Assembly (NCBI GenBank): GCA_937967325.1
Contig: CALBSQ010000074.1
Coordinates: 1 to 23,057 of the forward strand
Length of the DNA stretch: 23,057 nt
Reading direction: 5' to 3'
Source: an uncultured Chloroflexota bacterium
Lineage (GTDB): Bacteria > Chloroflexota > UBA4733
Below are positions 1 to 5,926 of the stretch, piece by piece. Made by a program: the position numbers and the translations under genes. Below the pieces are notes generated by a model that saw only the letters and a program-made list of their open reading frames with translations, was not told where the DNA came from and did no database searches. Within the stretch, counting starts at the first letter, position 1. Every line of letters begins with the position of its first letter.

Positions 1-64
1 ATCGGGGTGGCCCAGCCCTCTTCGCGCCCCGGTGCGCCGCGTTAGCGGCCTTGTTACTGGCCGA

Positions 65-577
65 TCAGCTACCGGGCAACAGGCAGAACCCGATGTCCGT
101 GCTGGTAAAGGTGGGTGGGGTTAGGCTGATCAGTTGAGCGCTGATCGTGCCGACCCACACGAAGCCGGCCAGGTTGCCGGTCCCTTGGTTCGCCGTGAAG
201 TTGCCGGTCGCATGCCTGGTGGTCAGGTCGGCGTGCCCCGTGTAGCGGACGGTCAGCGTGCCCGCATTGCCCGGCGCGCTGACGACGTAGGAGCCGTGGA
301 GGTCCGACTGCCCTGTGGCCGTGTTGAGAATGATGTCCTGCGCGCCCGCGAAGGCGTCGCCCGCGAGCGGACCGGAGCTATAGTGGCCCGCGACGCCACT
401 GTCCCGGAAGATCTCGATATCTCCCGCTGTCTTTACCGTGCCGATGCTCGTCGTCGCGATCGTCAGCGCACCGGTACACGTTGCGGGCAGACTCGCGGCC
501 GCCGCCGGCAGCGTGGCTGCCGCCGCCGCTGCGATGGCAAGCCCGATAGCCAACCCATGTCGAAGGCCCTTGAACAC
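65..577 (-). CDS. Small exported protein of unknown function (170 aa)
   Basis: I do not recognise a named family with certainty. The chosen start is a GTG at 577. It has AAGGAG seven bases upstream and directly opens a signal peptide: MFKGLRHG, then an Ala/Leu-rich core, with likely cleavage after the Ala run near residue 28. The frame stays open further upstream (ATG at 598, another at 673), but those starts have poorer ribosome binding sites and would bury the signal peptide. The mature part is rich in Gly, Thr and Ser with alternating hydrophobic residues, as in a beta-sandwich or barrel. The stretch GTGNLAGFVWVGTIS weakly recalls the GTG-x-LAG-x-x-G segment of DUF3224-like lipocalin barrels. 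It is the last gene of the minus-strand exported cluster, 151 bp after the hydrolase gene. The coding call is fairly safe; the function is unknown. Confidence 0.7.
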   Translation of the reverse strand: MFKGLRHGLAIGLAIAAAAAATLPAAAASLPATCTGALTIATTSIGTVKTAGDIEIFRDSGVAGHYSSGPLAGDAFAGAQDIILNTATGQSDLHGSYVVSAPGNAGTLTVRYTGHADLTTRHATGNFTANQGTGNLAGFVWVGTISAQLISLTPPTFTSTDIGFCLLPGS

Positions 578-728
578 CGTTATGCTCCTTAACTCCATAA
601 CTCTCTGCGCGGCTGCCGCCGGGCGGGAAGGGCCACGGTGGCTCCTTCGTACGCCAGCGACAGCGTTGAACAAGCTCCTCGTTCGCGTTTGCTACCCTAG
701 CTCACCGAGCATTCTCCTTATCCTGCTC

Positions 729-1481
729 CTAGCCGGCCGGGGCGGGGACAGGGGCCGCCAGTACGTTCAATAGGCCGGCTAGCCGGTGCGGCATCGTCAA
801 CATCGGGAAGTGACCGGTCGGCATTTCGTGATAGCGCCAATTCGCGCTGCCGCGGATCCCAGCGGCGATGTGCCCGAATGGGTCGCCCGCCGGCTTGTCG
901 GTGCAGTAGATGAAGGTGCGGGGCAATCGAGCCATAGCCGGATTGGTGATGCGCACAGGCTCCGTGTAGGTCTTGAGGGATTGGGGCAGTCGCCGGCGAA
1001 GCAACTGCTGGATCTCGGCCTCGGACAAGCCGTCCGCGTCGACCCGGCCGGCGGTCTGATGGGCCAGCGGCGGCACCTTCCACCCGTCGCCGATCGTTTG
1101 CGCTTGCTGTTCCCAGGCGGCGCGCATCGCTGGCGGCATGAAATCGAACATCGCCTGGCCATCGGCGGGGACGAAGGCATCGAGGTAGATGAGCTGGGCC
1201 ACGCGTTCGGGCGCCTCGCCGGCCACACCGGAGATCACCATCCCGCCGTAGCTATGCCCGACCAGCATGACGTCGCTCAGCTCCTCGTACGCCAGGACCG
1301 CCGCAATGTCCTGAATGTGCGTCGTTAGACCAATCCCCTGCCCGGCCAGGTGAGCCCGCTCGCCCACCCCGGTGTGCGTGGGGGTGTACATCTCGTGTCC
1401 TGCCGCCTGCAACAACCGACGGACCCGTTGCCAGAGCCACCCTCCGGTCCCGGCGCCATGCACGATCACGATCGTTGCCAT
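729..1481 (-). CDS. Alpha/beta hydrolase, SABP2/methylesterase-like (250 aa)
   Basis: A complete single-domain alpha/beta-hydrolase of 250 residues, the usual length for plant-esterase-like (SABP2/HNL-type) and bacterial relatives. It opens with the core strand and oxyanion loop IVIVHGAGTGGW (residues 4-15). The nucleophile elbow is GHSYGG with Ser77. The acid is probably Asp195 in YCTDKPAGD, which matches the CTxDK segment of the SABP2 group. The catalytic His is His224 in TGHFPM. The triad therefore looks intact, and the protein is probably an esterase or related hydrolase on a small substrate that cannot be named. There is no signal peptide, so it should be cytoplasmic. The ATG at 1481 is chosen because homology to the fold begins there; the open frame continues upstream without meaning. 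The ribosome binding site is modest (GGAAGGG). Confidence 0.9.
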   Translation of the reverse strand: MATIVIVHGAGTGGWLWQRVRRLLQAAGHEMYTPTHTGVGERAHLAGQGIGLTTHIQDIAAVLAYEELSDVMLVGHSYGGMVISGVAGEAPERVAQLIYLDAFVPADGQAMFDFMPPAMRAAWEQQAQTIGDGWKVPPLAHQTAGRVDADGLSEAEIQQLLRRRLPQSLKTYTEPVRITNPAMARLPRTFIYCTDKPAGDPFGHIAAGIRGSANWRYHEMPTGHFPMLTMPHRLAGLLNVLAAPVPAPAG

Positions 1482-1646
1482 CGGAAACCCTTCCGCTGTG
1501 CCAACCAGCAGCACCACTGTGCAGCCGGACCTCACCGCTCGATTACTGCCGCAACACCCGCGCGCTTCGGCGCTGAGTTTGCCGGTCAGCGTCCGGCTGT
1601 CGGACCAACAATCGCCGGACGCCACACTACCGGTCCTCCGCCAGTG

Positions 1647-1678
1647 CCCCGTCAGGGCGGGGTCTGGGGTGTCCCCAG
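1647..1678. other. Two adjacent stem-loops in the gap behind the 1735-2219 gene
   Basis: CCCCG (1647-1651) pairs with CGGGG (1658-1662). Immediately beside it, CTGGGG (1664-1669) pairs with CCCCAG (1673-1678) around a 3-base loop. They lie about 60-90 bases after the stop of the beta-barrel-like gene and about 170 bases before the hydrolase start. They could weaken or end transcription, or stabilise an RNA end. There is no T-run on the minus strand, so this is not a classical intrinsic terminator. Confidence 0.3.
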
Positions 1679-1734
1679 AATAATCCCTTCTTGTCCTTAT
1701 CCAATAATGGCCCAACAGATCTCCTGTTGATGCA

Positions 1735-2219
1735 CTAGGGCAGGAGGACCCGCCCGGCATAGGTGAAAATGGGCCCGGCGCCCTGGAAGCTGACGTCGCC
1801 GCCCAGCGCCGCCGTGCCGCCGGTGATGACGGCACGGCCTTGCACGGCGTCGCCGTTGATCGTGTAGACATCGAAGAAGTCCACGGTACCCGCGTGACCG
1901 GCAACGGTGCCGGTGAACTTCTCCGGCCCCTGACAGGTCCCCTGGCCCGATGCGCGCACCACACAAGTGGCCTGGGCGACCGAGGCGCCGGTGAAGGTTC
2001 CGGTGAAGCTGGCGGTCGACGCCACGCTGAGGGTGGTGACGCCGCCGACGGACTGGACCACCGTGGGCACGAAGCTGGTGCTCATGCCGCTGCCGCTGGC
2101 CGGCGTCAGCGTGGCCGCGGAGGCCACGGGCACGGGAGCAGCAGCAGGACTGCGAGTAGGCCCACCAACAGGGGACGGGCCTTCAAGGGAATGACAGCCT
2201 TCCGTTCGTTCGTAGCCAT
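1735..2219 (-). CDS. Exported beta-barrel-like protein, apparent 1-base frameshift in the signal peptide
   Basis: An ATG at 2219 has an excellent ribosome binding site (AGGAGG, 7-base spacing). It opens a signal peptide, MATNERKAVIPLKARP followed by LLVGLLAVLLLLP, but this frame stops a few codons later. The mature protein (TLTPASGSG... to FTYAGRVLLP, stop at 1735-1737) is in another frame that enters near 2133. Adding one base near 2133-2140, for example one more C in the run before GTGCCC, joins them as LLLLPVPVASAATLTP, a normal cleavage region. The mature part is about 120 residues, beta-rich, with the segment FTGTVAGHAGTVDFFDVYTI. It has two Cys residues and resembles DUF3224-like or allene-oxide-cyclase-type barrels only loosely. 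Without the upstream part, the frame would need a GTG at 2133 and no signal peptide. The break may be a real mutation or a consensus error. Confidence 0.7.
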
Positions 2220-2257
2220 GTGCTGTCCTCCTGAAACGTACATCGGTCCCAGTGGCC

Positions 2258-2602
2258 TCAGCCCGCCTGGGAATCCACGACCAGTTCCGGTGGCGGACCC
2301 GGTGGCGGCTGCGTCAGGTCAAAGCCGTGTACTTCCTTGACCTGCTGGACGAACCATCGGGTAAAGGCGTCGTCACCGGCGCCAAAACGCTGGAACGCCC
2401 CCGCCGGGTCATCGCCCTCCAGGGTGACGATCACCAAGTCCCCCTGTGGTGTGGATTGGAAGAACGTCCGCTCCCGGACCCCGAGGCGTTGCCGGGAGGC
2501 CACGTAGTCTCGCTGCCGCGCACCGCGCAGCTCCCCGACGAAGCTCCGCCACTGTCCCGTTTTGCCCGTCAGGATTGGTATGGACATCGCCAGTAGGGCC
2601 AT
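2258..2602 (-). CDS. Conserved small protein, paralogue of the gene at 7570-7947 (114 aa)
   Basis: Family not recognised by name. The ATG at 2602 is chosen because GGAAGGAG lies seven bases upstream; the frame also opens at 2635 without a comparable site. The product shares a clear pattern with the product of 7570-7947. Both have G-x-R-x-x-DY near residues 27-33 and then TPQGDL-x-IV-x-LEGDDP (residues 51-66 here). Both continue with an amphipathic FxxWFxxQVKxVHGxD segment and a Pro-rich end with GPxPE. The size and the central strand-turn pattern would suit a dimeric alpha+beta barrel (ABM-like) protein, but this is a guess. There is no signal peptide. It lies 127 bp after the double cupredoxin gene and 38 bp before the frameshifted exported gene. 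Confidence 0.8.
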   Translation of the reverse strand: MALLAMSIPILTGKTGQWRSFVGELRGARQRDYVASRQRLGVRERTFFQSTPQGDLVIVTLEGDDPAGAFQRFGAGDDAFTRWFVQQVKEVHGFDLTQPPPGPPPELVVDSQAG

Positions 2603-2729
2603 GTCGAAACTCCTTCCTCGAAACACGAATCTCAACTGCTGAGAAGCGATAACGACGAACCGCCGACGATAGCGAGGAGCTCGGTGCCTATGCGCTCACC
2701 TCCGTTCTTGTACCCGCCAGTTGCACCGA

Positions 2730-3737
2730 TCAATCAGGAAGGCCCCCGCGGCCCATCGCCCGCCGCTGTACGACGCGGAGTGCGCCGAGAGCCAGTAGGA
2801 GCACGGCTAGTAGAAGCAACGTTGCCGGCGCGGCTTCACTCGCAGCGCCACCGCCGGTGCCCGGCATCCGGCTGGGTACGACCTGGGCGACCTGAGCCGG
2901 CGAAACGGTGAAGGGGAAGGGCACGTCCCGGAACGATGACGTTCCAGCATCGTCGAAGGCGACGTAGTCGCCCGGCGCGAAGGTGGCTGTGATCCACTCG
3001 TGCTGACCCGGACTGAGATCGCCGGTCCCACCGTTGGCGCCGGCGGGGTCGACTACCGATCCCGTTTGGTTGGCCTTGAACGCCGTCGCGAAGTCGGCGG
3101 CGGTCTTGCCGGGGCGCAGCTTGAGGATGATCGCCTGGTGCAACTGCGCGCCGTCGTTCGTGACTTTGACCGTGTGCGCTCCGGCGCCGAGGCCAACGGG
3201 CACTCCGATCCCGCTGTCCTTCAGGCTGATCGCGACGTCGGCTTGGGGCAGGTCAACGGCCCCACCGCCGGGTCGGGCCACGACGGTAATCGGCCTGAGC
3301 AACCCCTTGAAGAAGTCGGGCACGCCATCCGCCGTGGAGCGGGTCGCGCTCAGCAGGACGAGCTGTCCCGCCGGCAGGTCGAGCACGGCGTGCTGACTGG
3401 CGCCGGGCTGCGTCATGCTCATCCCGCCGTAAGCGGCCGCGACCAGCGCAAAGAGCGCGTCGGCGGTTCTGGCGGCCTTCACGTCGTCGAGGGTCTTGCC
3501 CTCCTTCAACTGCCAGACCTTGAGGTTGTGGCTCGCCTTGCCGTTGTTTTGGTAAGTAACGGCGACCGGGCCGGCGTCGACCTGCACCGGCGCGTCGAAG
3601 GCGTACTCGGTCGCGGTGATCGTGACCTGTTGCGGGGCGGCCGCGGGTGCGGCGGCGACGGCCGCCGGCAAGGCCCCGAGTGCCAGTGCCACCACCAGGC
3701 CGGCCCCGGCGGCAACGAGCTGCTTGACAAGTCGCAT
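2730..3737 (-). CDS. Exported double cupredoxin-fold protein with LPXTG-like C-terminal anchor (335 aa)
   Basis: The ATG at 3737 follows AAGGAGG at good spacing and starts a typical signal peptide (MRLVKQ, long Ala/Leu core to about residue 34). Two cupredoxin-like repeats follow. Repeat 1 is about residues 36-150 (ATEYAFDAPVQVDAGP, then SHNLKVWQLKEGKTLDDVKAA). Repeat 2 is about residues 155-275 (ISLKDSGIGVPVGLGAG, then LHQAIILKLRPGKTAADFATA). The matching H-x-x-x-x-x-x-L-x-x-GKT segments show an internal duplication. The whole protein has no cysteine, so neither repeat can hold a classical type-1 copper. The C terminus has MPGTG at residues 291-295, a run of about 20 Leu/Ala residues, then RR and Gly/Arg, the layout of a sortase-type signal. 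It shares the module PSRMPGTGGGAASE with the product of 5132-5749. It is probably displayed on the cell surface. Confidence 0.88.
   Translation of the reverse strand: MRLVKQLVAAGAGLVVALALGALPAAVAAAPAAAPQQVTITATEYAFDAPVQVDAGPVAVTYQNNGKASHNLKVWQLKEGKTLDDVKAARTADALFALVAAAYGGMSMTQPGASQHAVLDLPAGQLVLLSATRSTADGVPDFFKGLLRPITVVARPGGGAVDLPQADVAISLKDSGIGVPVGLGAGAHTVKVTNDGAQLHQAIILKLRPGKTAADFATAFKANQTGSVVDPAGANGGTGDLSPGQHEWITATFAPGDYVAFDDAGTSSFRDVPFPFTVSPAQVAQVVPSRMPGTGGGAASEAAPATLLLLAVLLLALGALRVVQRRAMGRGGLPD
2835..2876. repeat. 42-bp exact direct repeat, copy 1 (sorting-signal module)
   Basis: This stretch is identical, base for base, to 5228-5269. On the minus strand it is exactly 14 codons, PSRMPGTGGGAASE, in the same frame in both genes. 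The matches include every synonymous position. The flanking sequences differ at once on both sides, although both proteins later share an RR-x-MGR tail. Confidence 0.95.
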
Positions 3738-3838
3738 GGGTCTACCTCCTTCTGGGGTCGGACGGAGCGAGCTGCTGCGTCCGCGAGCGATACCGACGAC
3801 CAGCGCCGACATCCGTGACAGGGCGAGCGGATGAGGGC

Positions 3839-4276
3839 TTAGGGCGCTGCCTGCCCCGGCATGGGGATGGCGCCGAGCTGCTGCATCAGGCCCAACTGGT
3901 CGATGTTGGCCCAGTGCTCCGTAATCTTGCCGCCCGCACACCGGCCGATGTGGATCTCCGTCCAGGTCACCTGCTTGCCGGTCGTGGGAATGCCCATAAA
4001 GGTACCCCGGTGCGTGCCGCGCGCCGTCAGCCGCGCCACGACCCTGTCGCCTTCGGCCACCATGTCGTCGACCGTATACCGGAAATCGGGGAACGCCTCG
4101 AAAAGCGCGCCCCAAAACGCCTTCAATCCGGCGAGACCGGCTGGCATGCCGGGCGGGAGCGGGACGTGGTCGACATAGTCGGGGAGAAAATAGCCATCGA
4201 TCGGTGCGAGGTTGTGCGCGTTGAAGACTTCCTCGGTCAGACGGCGGACGAGGGCCTTGTTCTCTTCGGTGGACAT
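3839..4276 (-). CDS. SnoaL-like ester cyclase family protein (145 aa)
   Basis: A complete SnoaL-like (NTF2-fold) protein of the ester-cyclase group, at the usual length of 130-150 residues. Recognisable parts are the N-terminal helix ENKALVRRLTEEVFNAHN, the PDYVDHVPLPPGMPAGLAG segment, AFPDFRYTVDDMVAEGDRVVARLTARGTHRG, and the closing strands GKQVTWTEIHIGRCAGGKITEHW followed by DQLGLMQQLG. That ending is typical of this family. Members bind small hydrophobic molecules or catalyse cyclisation, isomerisation or hydration, and the substrate cannot be read from sequence. There is no signal peptide. The ATG at 4276 has AAGGAGGAGA just upstream; the in-frame ATG at 4336 does not. The gene is the second of two neighbouring cytoplasmic SnoaL genes, 91 bp after the first. 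Confidence 0.92.
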   Translation of the reverse strand: MSTEENKALVRRLTEEVFNAHNLAPIDGYFLPDYVDHVPLPPGMPAGLAGLKAFWGALFEAFPDFRYTVDDMVAEGDRVVARLTARGTHRGTFMGIPTTGKQVTWTEIHIGRCAGGKITEHWANIDQLGLMQQLGAIPMPGQAAP

Positions 4277-4367
4277 GGAATCTCCTCCTTCTAAATGTTC
4301 TCTCGATGGCTGAGTGCGGACGCCGGCGACCGTCACCGGCGCCTACTGCCGATGGTCATTGGGCCGC

Positions 4368-4799
4368 TCATGCGGCTGGTGGCGCGGGCATGAGGCCGAG
4401 CTGGGTGAGCATGATCACCTGGTCGAAGTAGAGACGGTGCCCCATGAAGCGGCCGTCCCTCGCCTGGAAGACGTCGCAGAAGGGAAGATCAATCTGGCGG
4501 CCGGTCGGCGGGATGTCGCCTGCCGGGCCGGCCATGCGTCCGGTATTTGTCCCGGTGAAGTTGCCTTCGACCATGATCGTGTCGCCCGACTCCACGACCG
4601 TCTTGAGGTGGATCCGCCCATCAGGAAATGCGGTATAGAATGCCTGTCCATACGCCGCGAACGGCTCGAGTCCCCGCATCGTTCCAGCGCCGGGAGCGGT
4701 GGTCTCGACGTCGGGGCTGAAAACCTCGAGCAAAGTGCTGTTGTCCTGGGTATTGATCTGCTGGTAGTGCTTCTCGACGAGTGAACGCAGTGTTGACAT
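4368..4799 (-). CDS. SnoaL-like (NTF2-fold) protein (143 aa)
   Basis: An NTF2/SnoaL-like single-domain protein. It starts with the helix LRSLVEKHYQQINTQD and has the cone-shaped fold markers FSPDVETTAPGAGTMRGLEPFAAYGQAF, AFPDGRIHLKTVVESGDTIMVEGNFTGT and the closing IDLPFCDVFQARDGRFMGHRLYFDQVIML. The tail DQVIMLTQLGLMP matches the DQLGLMQQLG tail of the product of 3839-4276, so the two are probably related by old duplication. The ATG at 4799 has AAGGAGGAGA six bases upstream. There is no signal peptide. The role is probably binding or conversion of a small organic molecule, substrate unknown. Confidence 0.9.
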   Translation of the reverse strand: MSTLRSLVEKHYQQINTQDNSTLLEVFSPDVETTAPGAGTMRGLEPFAAYGQAFYTAFPDGRIHLKTVVESGDTIMVEGNFTGTNTGRMAGPAGDIPPTGRQIDLPFCDVFQARDGRFMGHRLYFDQVIMLTQLGLMPAPPAA

Positions 4800-4920
4800 G
4801 TTCTCCTCCTTGCGCTTCGTTTCTCAATGCACGGTGTCGTGGCTAAGGGCGCCATGGGTTGATGCCGGTGCTGACGCCGAGCGGGAAGCGGCGCCGCGCG
4901 GGAGCGCCCCAGCTCACGTC

Positions 4921-4957
4921 CTGGGGGGCCCGGCCCCAGCCGATCGGGAGCGCTCCC
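4921..4957. other. Stem-loop and palindrome behind the short peptide gene
   Basis: CTGGGG (4921-4926) pairs with CCCCAG (4934-4939), and GGGAGCGCTCCC (4946-4957) is a perfect palindrome. They lie 27-63 bases after the stop codon of the short peptide gene, in the 184-base gap before the next gene on the minus strand. They may end or pause transcription or protect the upstream RNA. There is no T-run. Confidence 0.3.
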
Positions 4958-4983
4958 TGAATGCCGCTCGCCGAGCGCTCGCC

Positions 4984-5082
4984 CTACTCGCCCCAGACGA
5001 CGCCCCCGTTTGCCAATGCCGTGGCCACGTCGAGCAGCATCAGGCCGACGGCAATGGCGAGGGCGAGTAGCTTGGTGCGCAT
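4984..5082 (-). CDS. Very short secreted peptide, 32 aa
   Basis: The ATG at 5082 is preceded by AAGGAGGTGA with ideal spacing. This is the best match in the window to the full complement of the 16S rRNA 3' end, and it is the main reason to call so short a gene. The product starts MRTK, has the hydrophobic core LLALAIAVGLMLL, then DVATALA, and ends NGGVVWGE. Signal peptidase I cleavage after ALA would leave only eight residues, NGGVVWGE. The gene lies 49 bp after the exported SnoaL gene and 184 bp before the next. If the TAG at 4984-4986 were read through, the frame would continue 46 codons to a TAG at 4843-4845 and gain two more Trp-Gly pairs (IGWGR and VSWGA). The gene could therefore be a shortened form of a longer secreted protein. 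No function is assigned. Confidence 0.55.
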   Translation of the reverse strand: MRTKLLALAIAVGLMLLDVATALANGGVVWGE

Positions 5083-5131
5083 GTGGTCACCTCCTTCCTT
5101 ACCACCTACTAACGCAAACCGAGTGTTCAAG

Positions 5132-5749
5132 TCAGGGCCGGCGGCCCATCGTCCGCCGATGGGCGACGGTCATGGCGGTAAGAGACAACAGCAGCATGGC
5201 TGGGAGGACTAGCCTGATCGGCAGGGATTCACTCGCAGCGCCACCGCCGGTGCCCGGCATCCGGCTGGGGACTTGCGCCACACGGCTCGCCGCCTGCAGC
5301 TTGGCGAGCGTCTGCGCGGTGGCGGTGGAGATGATGGATGTGATCAATCCGCCCTGCACGACGTACGTACCCCGGTACTCGATGGGAGCGAGCCCCCGCT
5401 TGCGCAGGGAGTCTTGGGAAATCATGGCGGACAAGGTGACCGTGTCGCCCGCCACCTGGAGGCCGGCCAGGTCGACGTGGACGTTGTCGGCGATCTCTCC
5501 CTGCACGAATGCACGGTACTGCTGCTTCCCCGTGACGATGCCGGTTGAGTTGGGCGGAGGCGGTTGGATCCTGGCCTCGACGTTGTCGGCGAAGTAGACC
5601 ATCGCCGCGTCGAGATCGTGGGCGTTCACGGCGGCATAGTAGCCGCGTACGACCGACTCGGGGTCGGCGCCCTGAGCCGCGGCCACGAGCGGGAACGTCA
5701 GCAGCAAGCTCATCGACAGGACGGCAATAAGGATCGGGTACGACCGCAT
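5132..5749 (-). CDS. Exported SnoaL-like protein with LPXTG-like C-terminal anchor (205 aa)
   Basis: The ATG at 5749 (AAAGGAG upstream) starts a signal peptide, MRSYPILIAVLSMSLLLTF with probable cleavage near AAAQG. An NTF2/SnoaL-like domain follows at about residues 27-150: ESVVRGYYAAVNAHDLDAAMVYFADNV, VTGKQQYRAFVQGEI and YRGTYVVQGGLITSI. The C terminus has MPGTG at residues 164-168, a hydrophobic stretch of about 20 residues, then HRRTMGRRP. This is the layout of a sortase-type signal, with Met in place of the usual Leu. The 14 residues around the motif are identical in protein and DNA to those of the gene at 2730-3737. An exported, surface-held SnoaL-like domain is less common than the cytoplasmic form. 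A ligand-binding or enzymatic role outside the membrane is inferred from the fold alone. A 177-bp gap separates it from the copper protein gene upstream. Confidence 0.87.
   Translation of the reverse strand: MRSYPILIAVLSMSLLLTFPLVAAAQGADPESVVRGYYAAVNAHDLDAAMVYFADNVEARIQPPPPNSTGIVTGKQQYRAFVQGEIADNVHVDLAGLQVAGDTVTLSAMISQDSLRKRGLAPIEYRGTYVVQGGLITSIISTATAQTLAKLQAASRVAQVPSRMPGTGGGAASESLPIRLVLPAMLLLSLTAMTVAHRRTMGRRP
5228..5269. repeat. 42-bp exact direct repeat, copy 2 (sorting-signal module)
   Basis: Identical to 2835-2876, about 2.4 kb away. It codes for the same 14 residues, in the same frame and with the same codons, at the start of the C-terminal anchor of the exported SnoaL-like protein. Confidence 0.95.
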
Positions 5750-5926
5750 GGCTGGCTTCTCCTTTCCAATGAAACGGTGATCCACAGAGGCGCCTCGCGA
5801 GTTGTCGCTCCTGCATCTCTGTAGGCCAATATGGCGCCTTCCGGTGCTCACTTGCCAGATCGAAAGGCGCCCATCCGTTGGTCAACGCCACTCCGGCGGA
5901 TTGGCGAGCTCATAGCTTGAGACGGG

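Noticed and set aside
1482..1964. Extension of the hydrolase frame by 161 codons
   Set aside because: The added residues are Arg/Ser/Pro-rich shadow sequence opposite or beside the exported barrel gene. The hydrolase fold starts at the ATG at 1481.
3000..3818. 272-codon plus-strand frame opposite the double cupredoxin gene
   Set aside because: Low-complexity shadow frame; the minus-strand gene has a signal peptide, domains and a strong ribosome binding site.
3738..4115. Extension of the cupredoxin frame upstream of its signal peptide
   Set aside because: It overlaps the SnoaL gene and would bury the signal peptide; AAGGAGG precedes the ATG at 3737.
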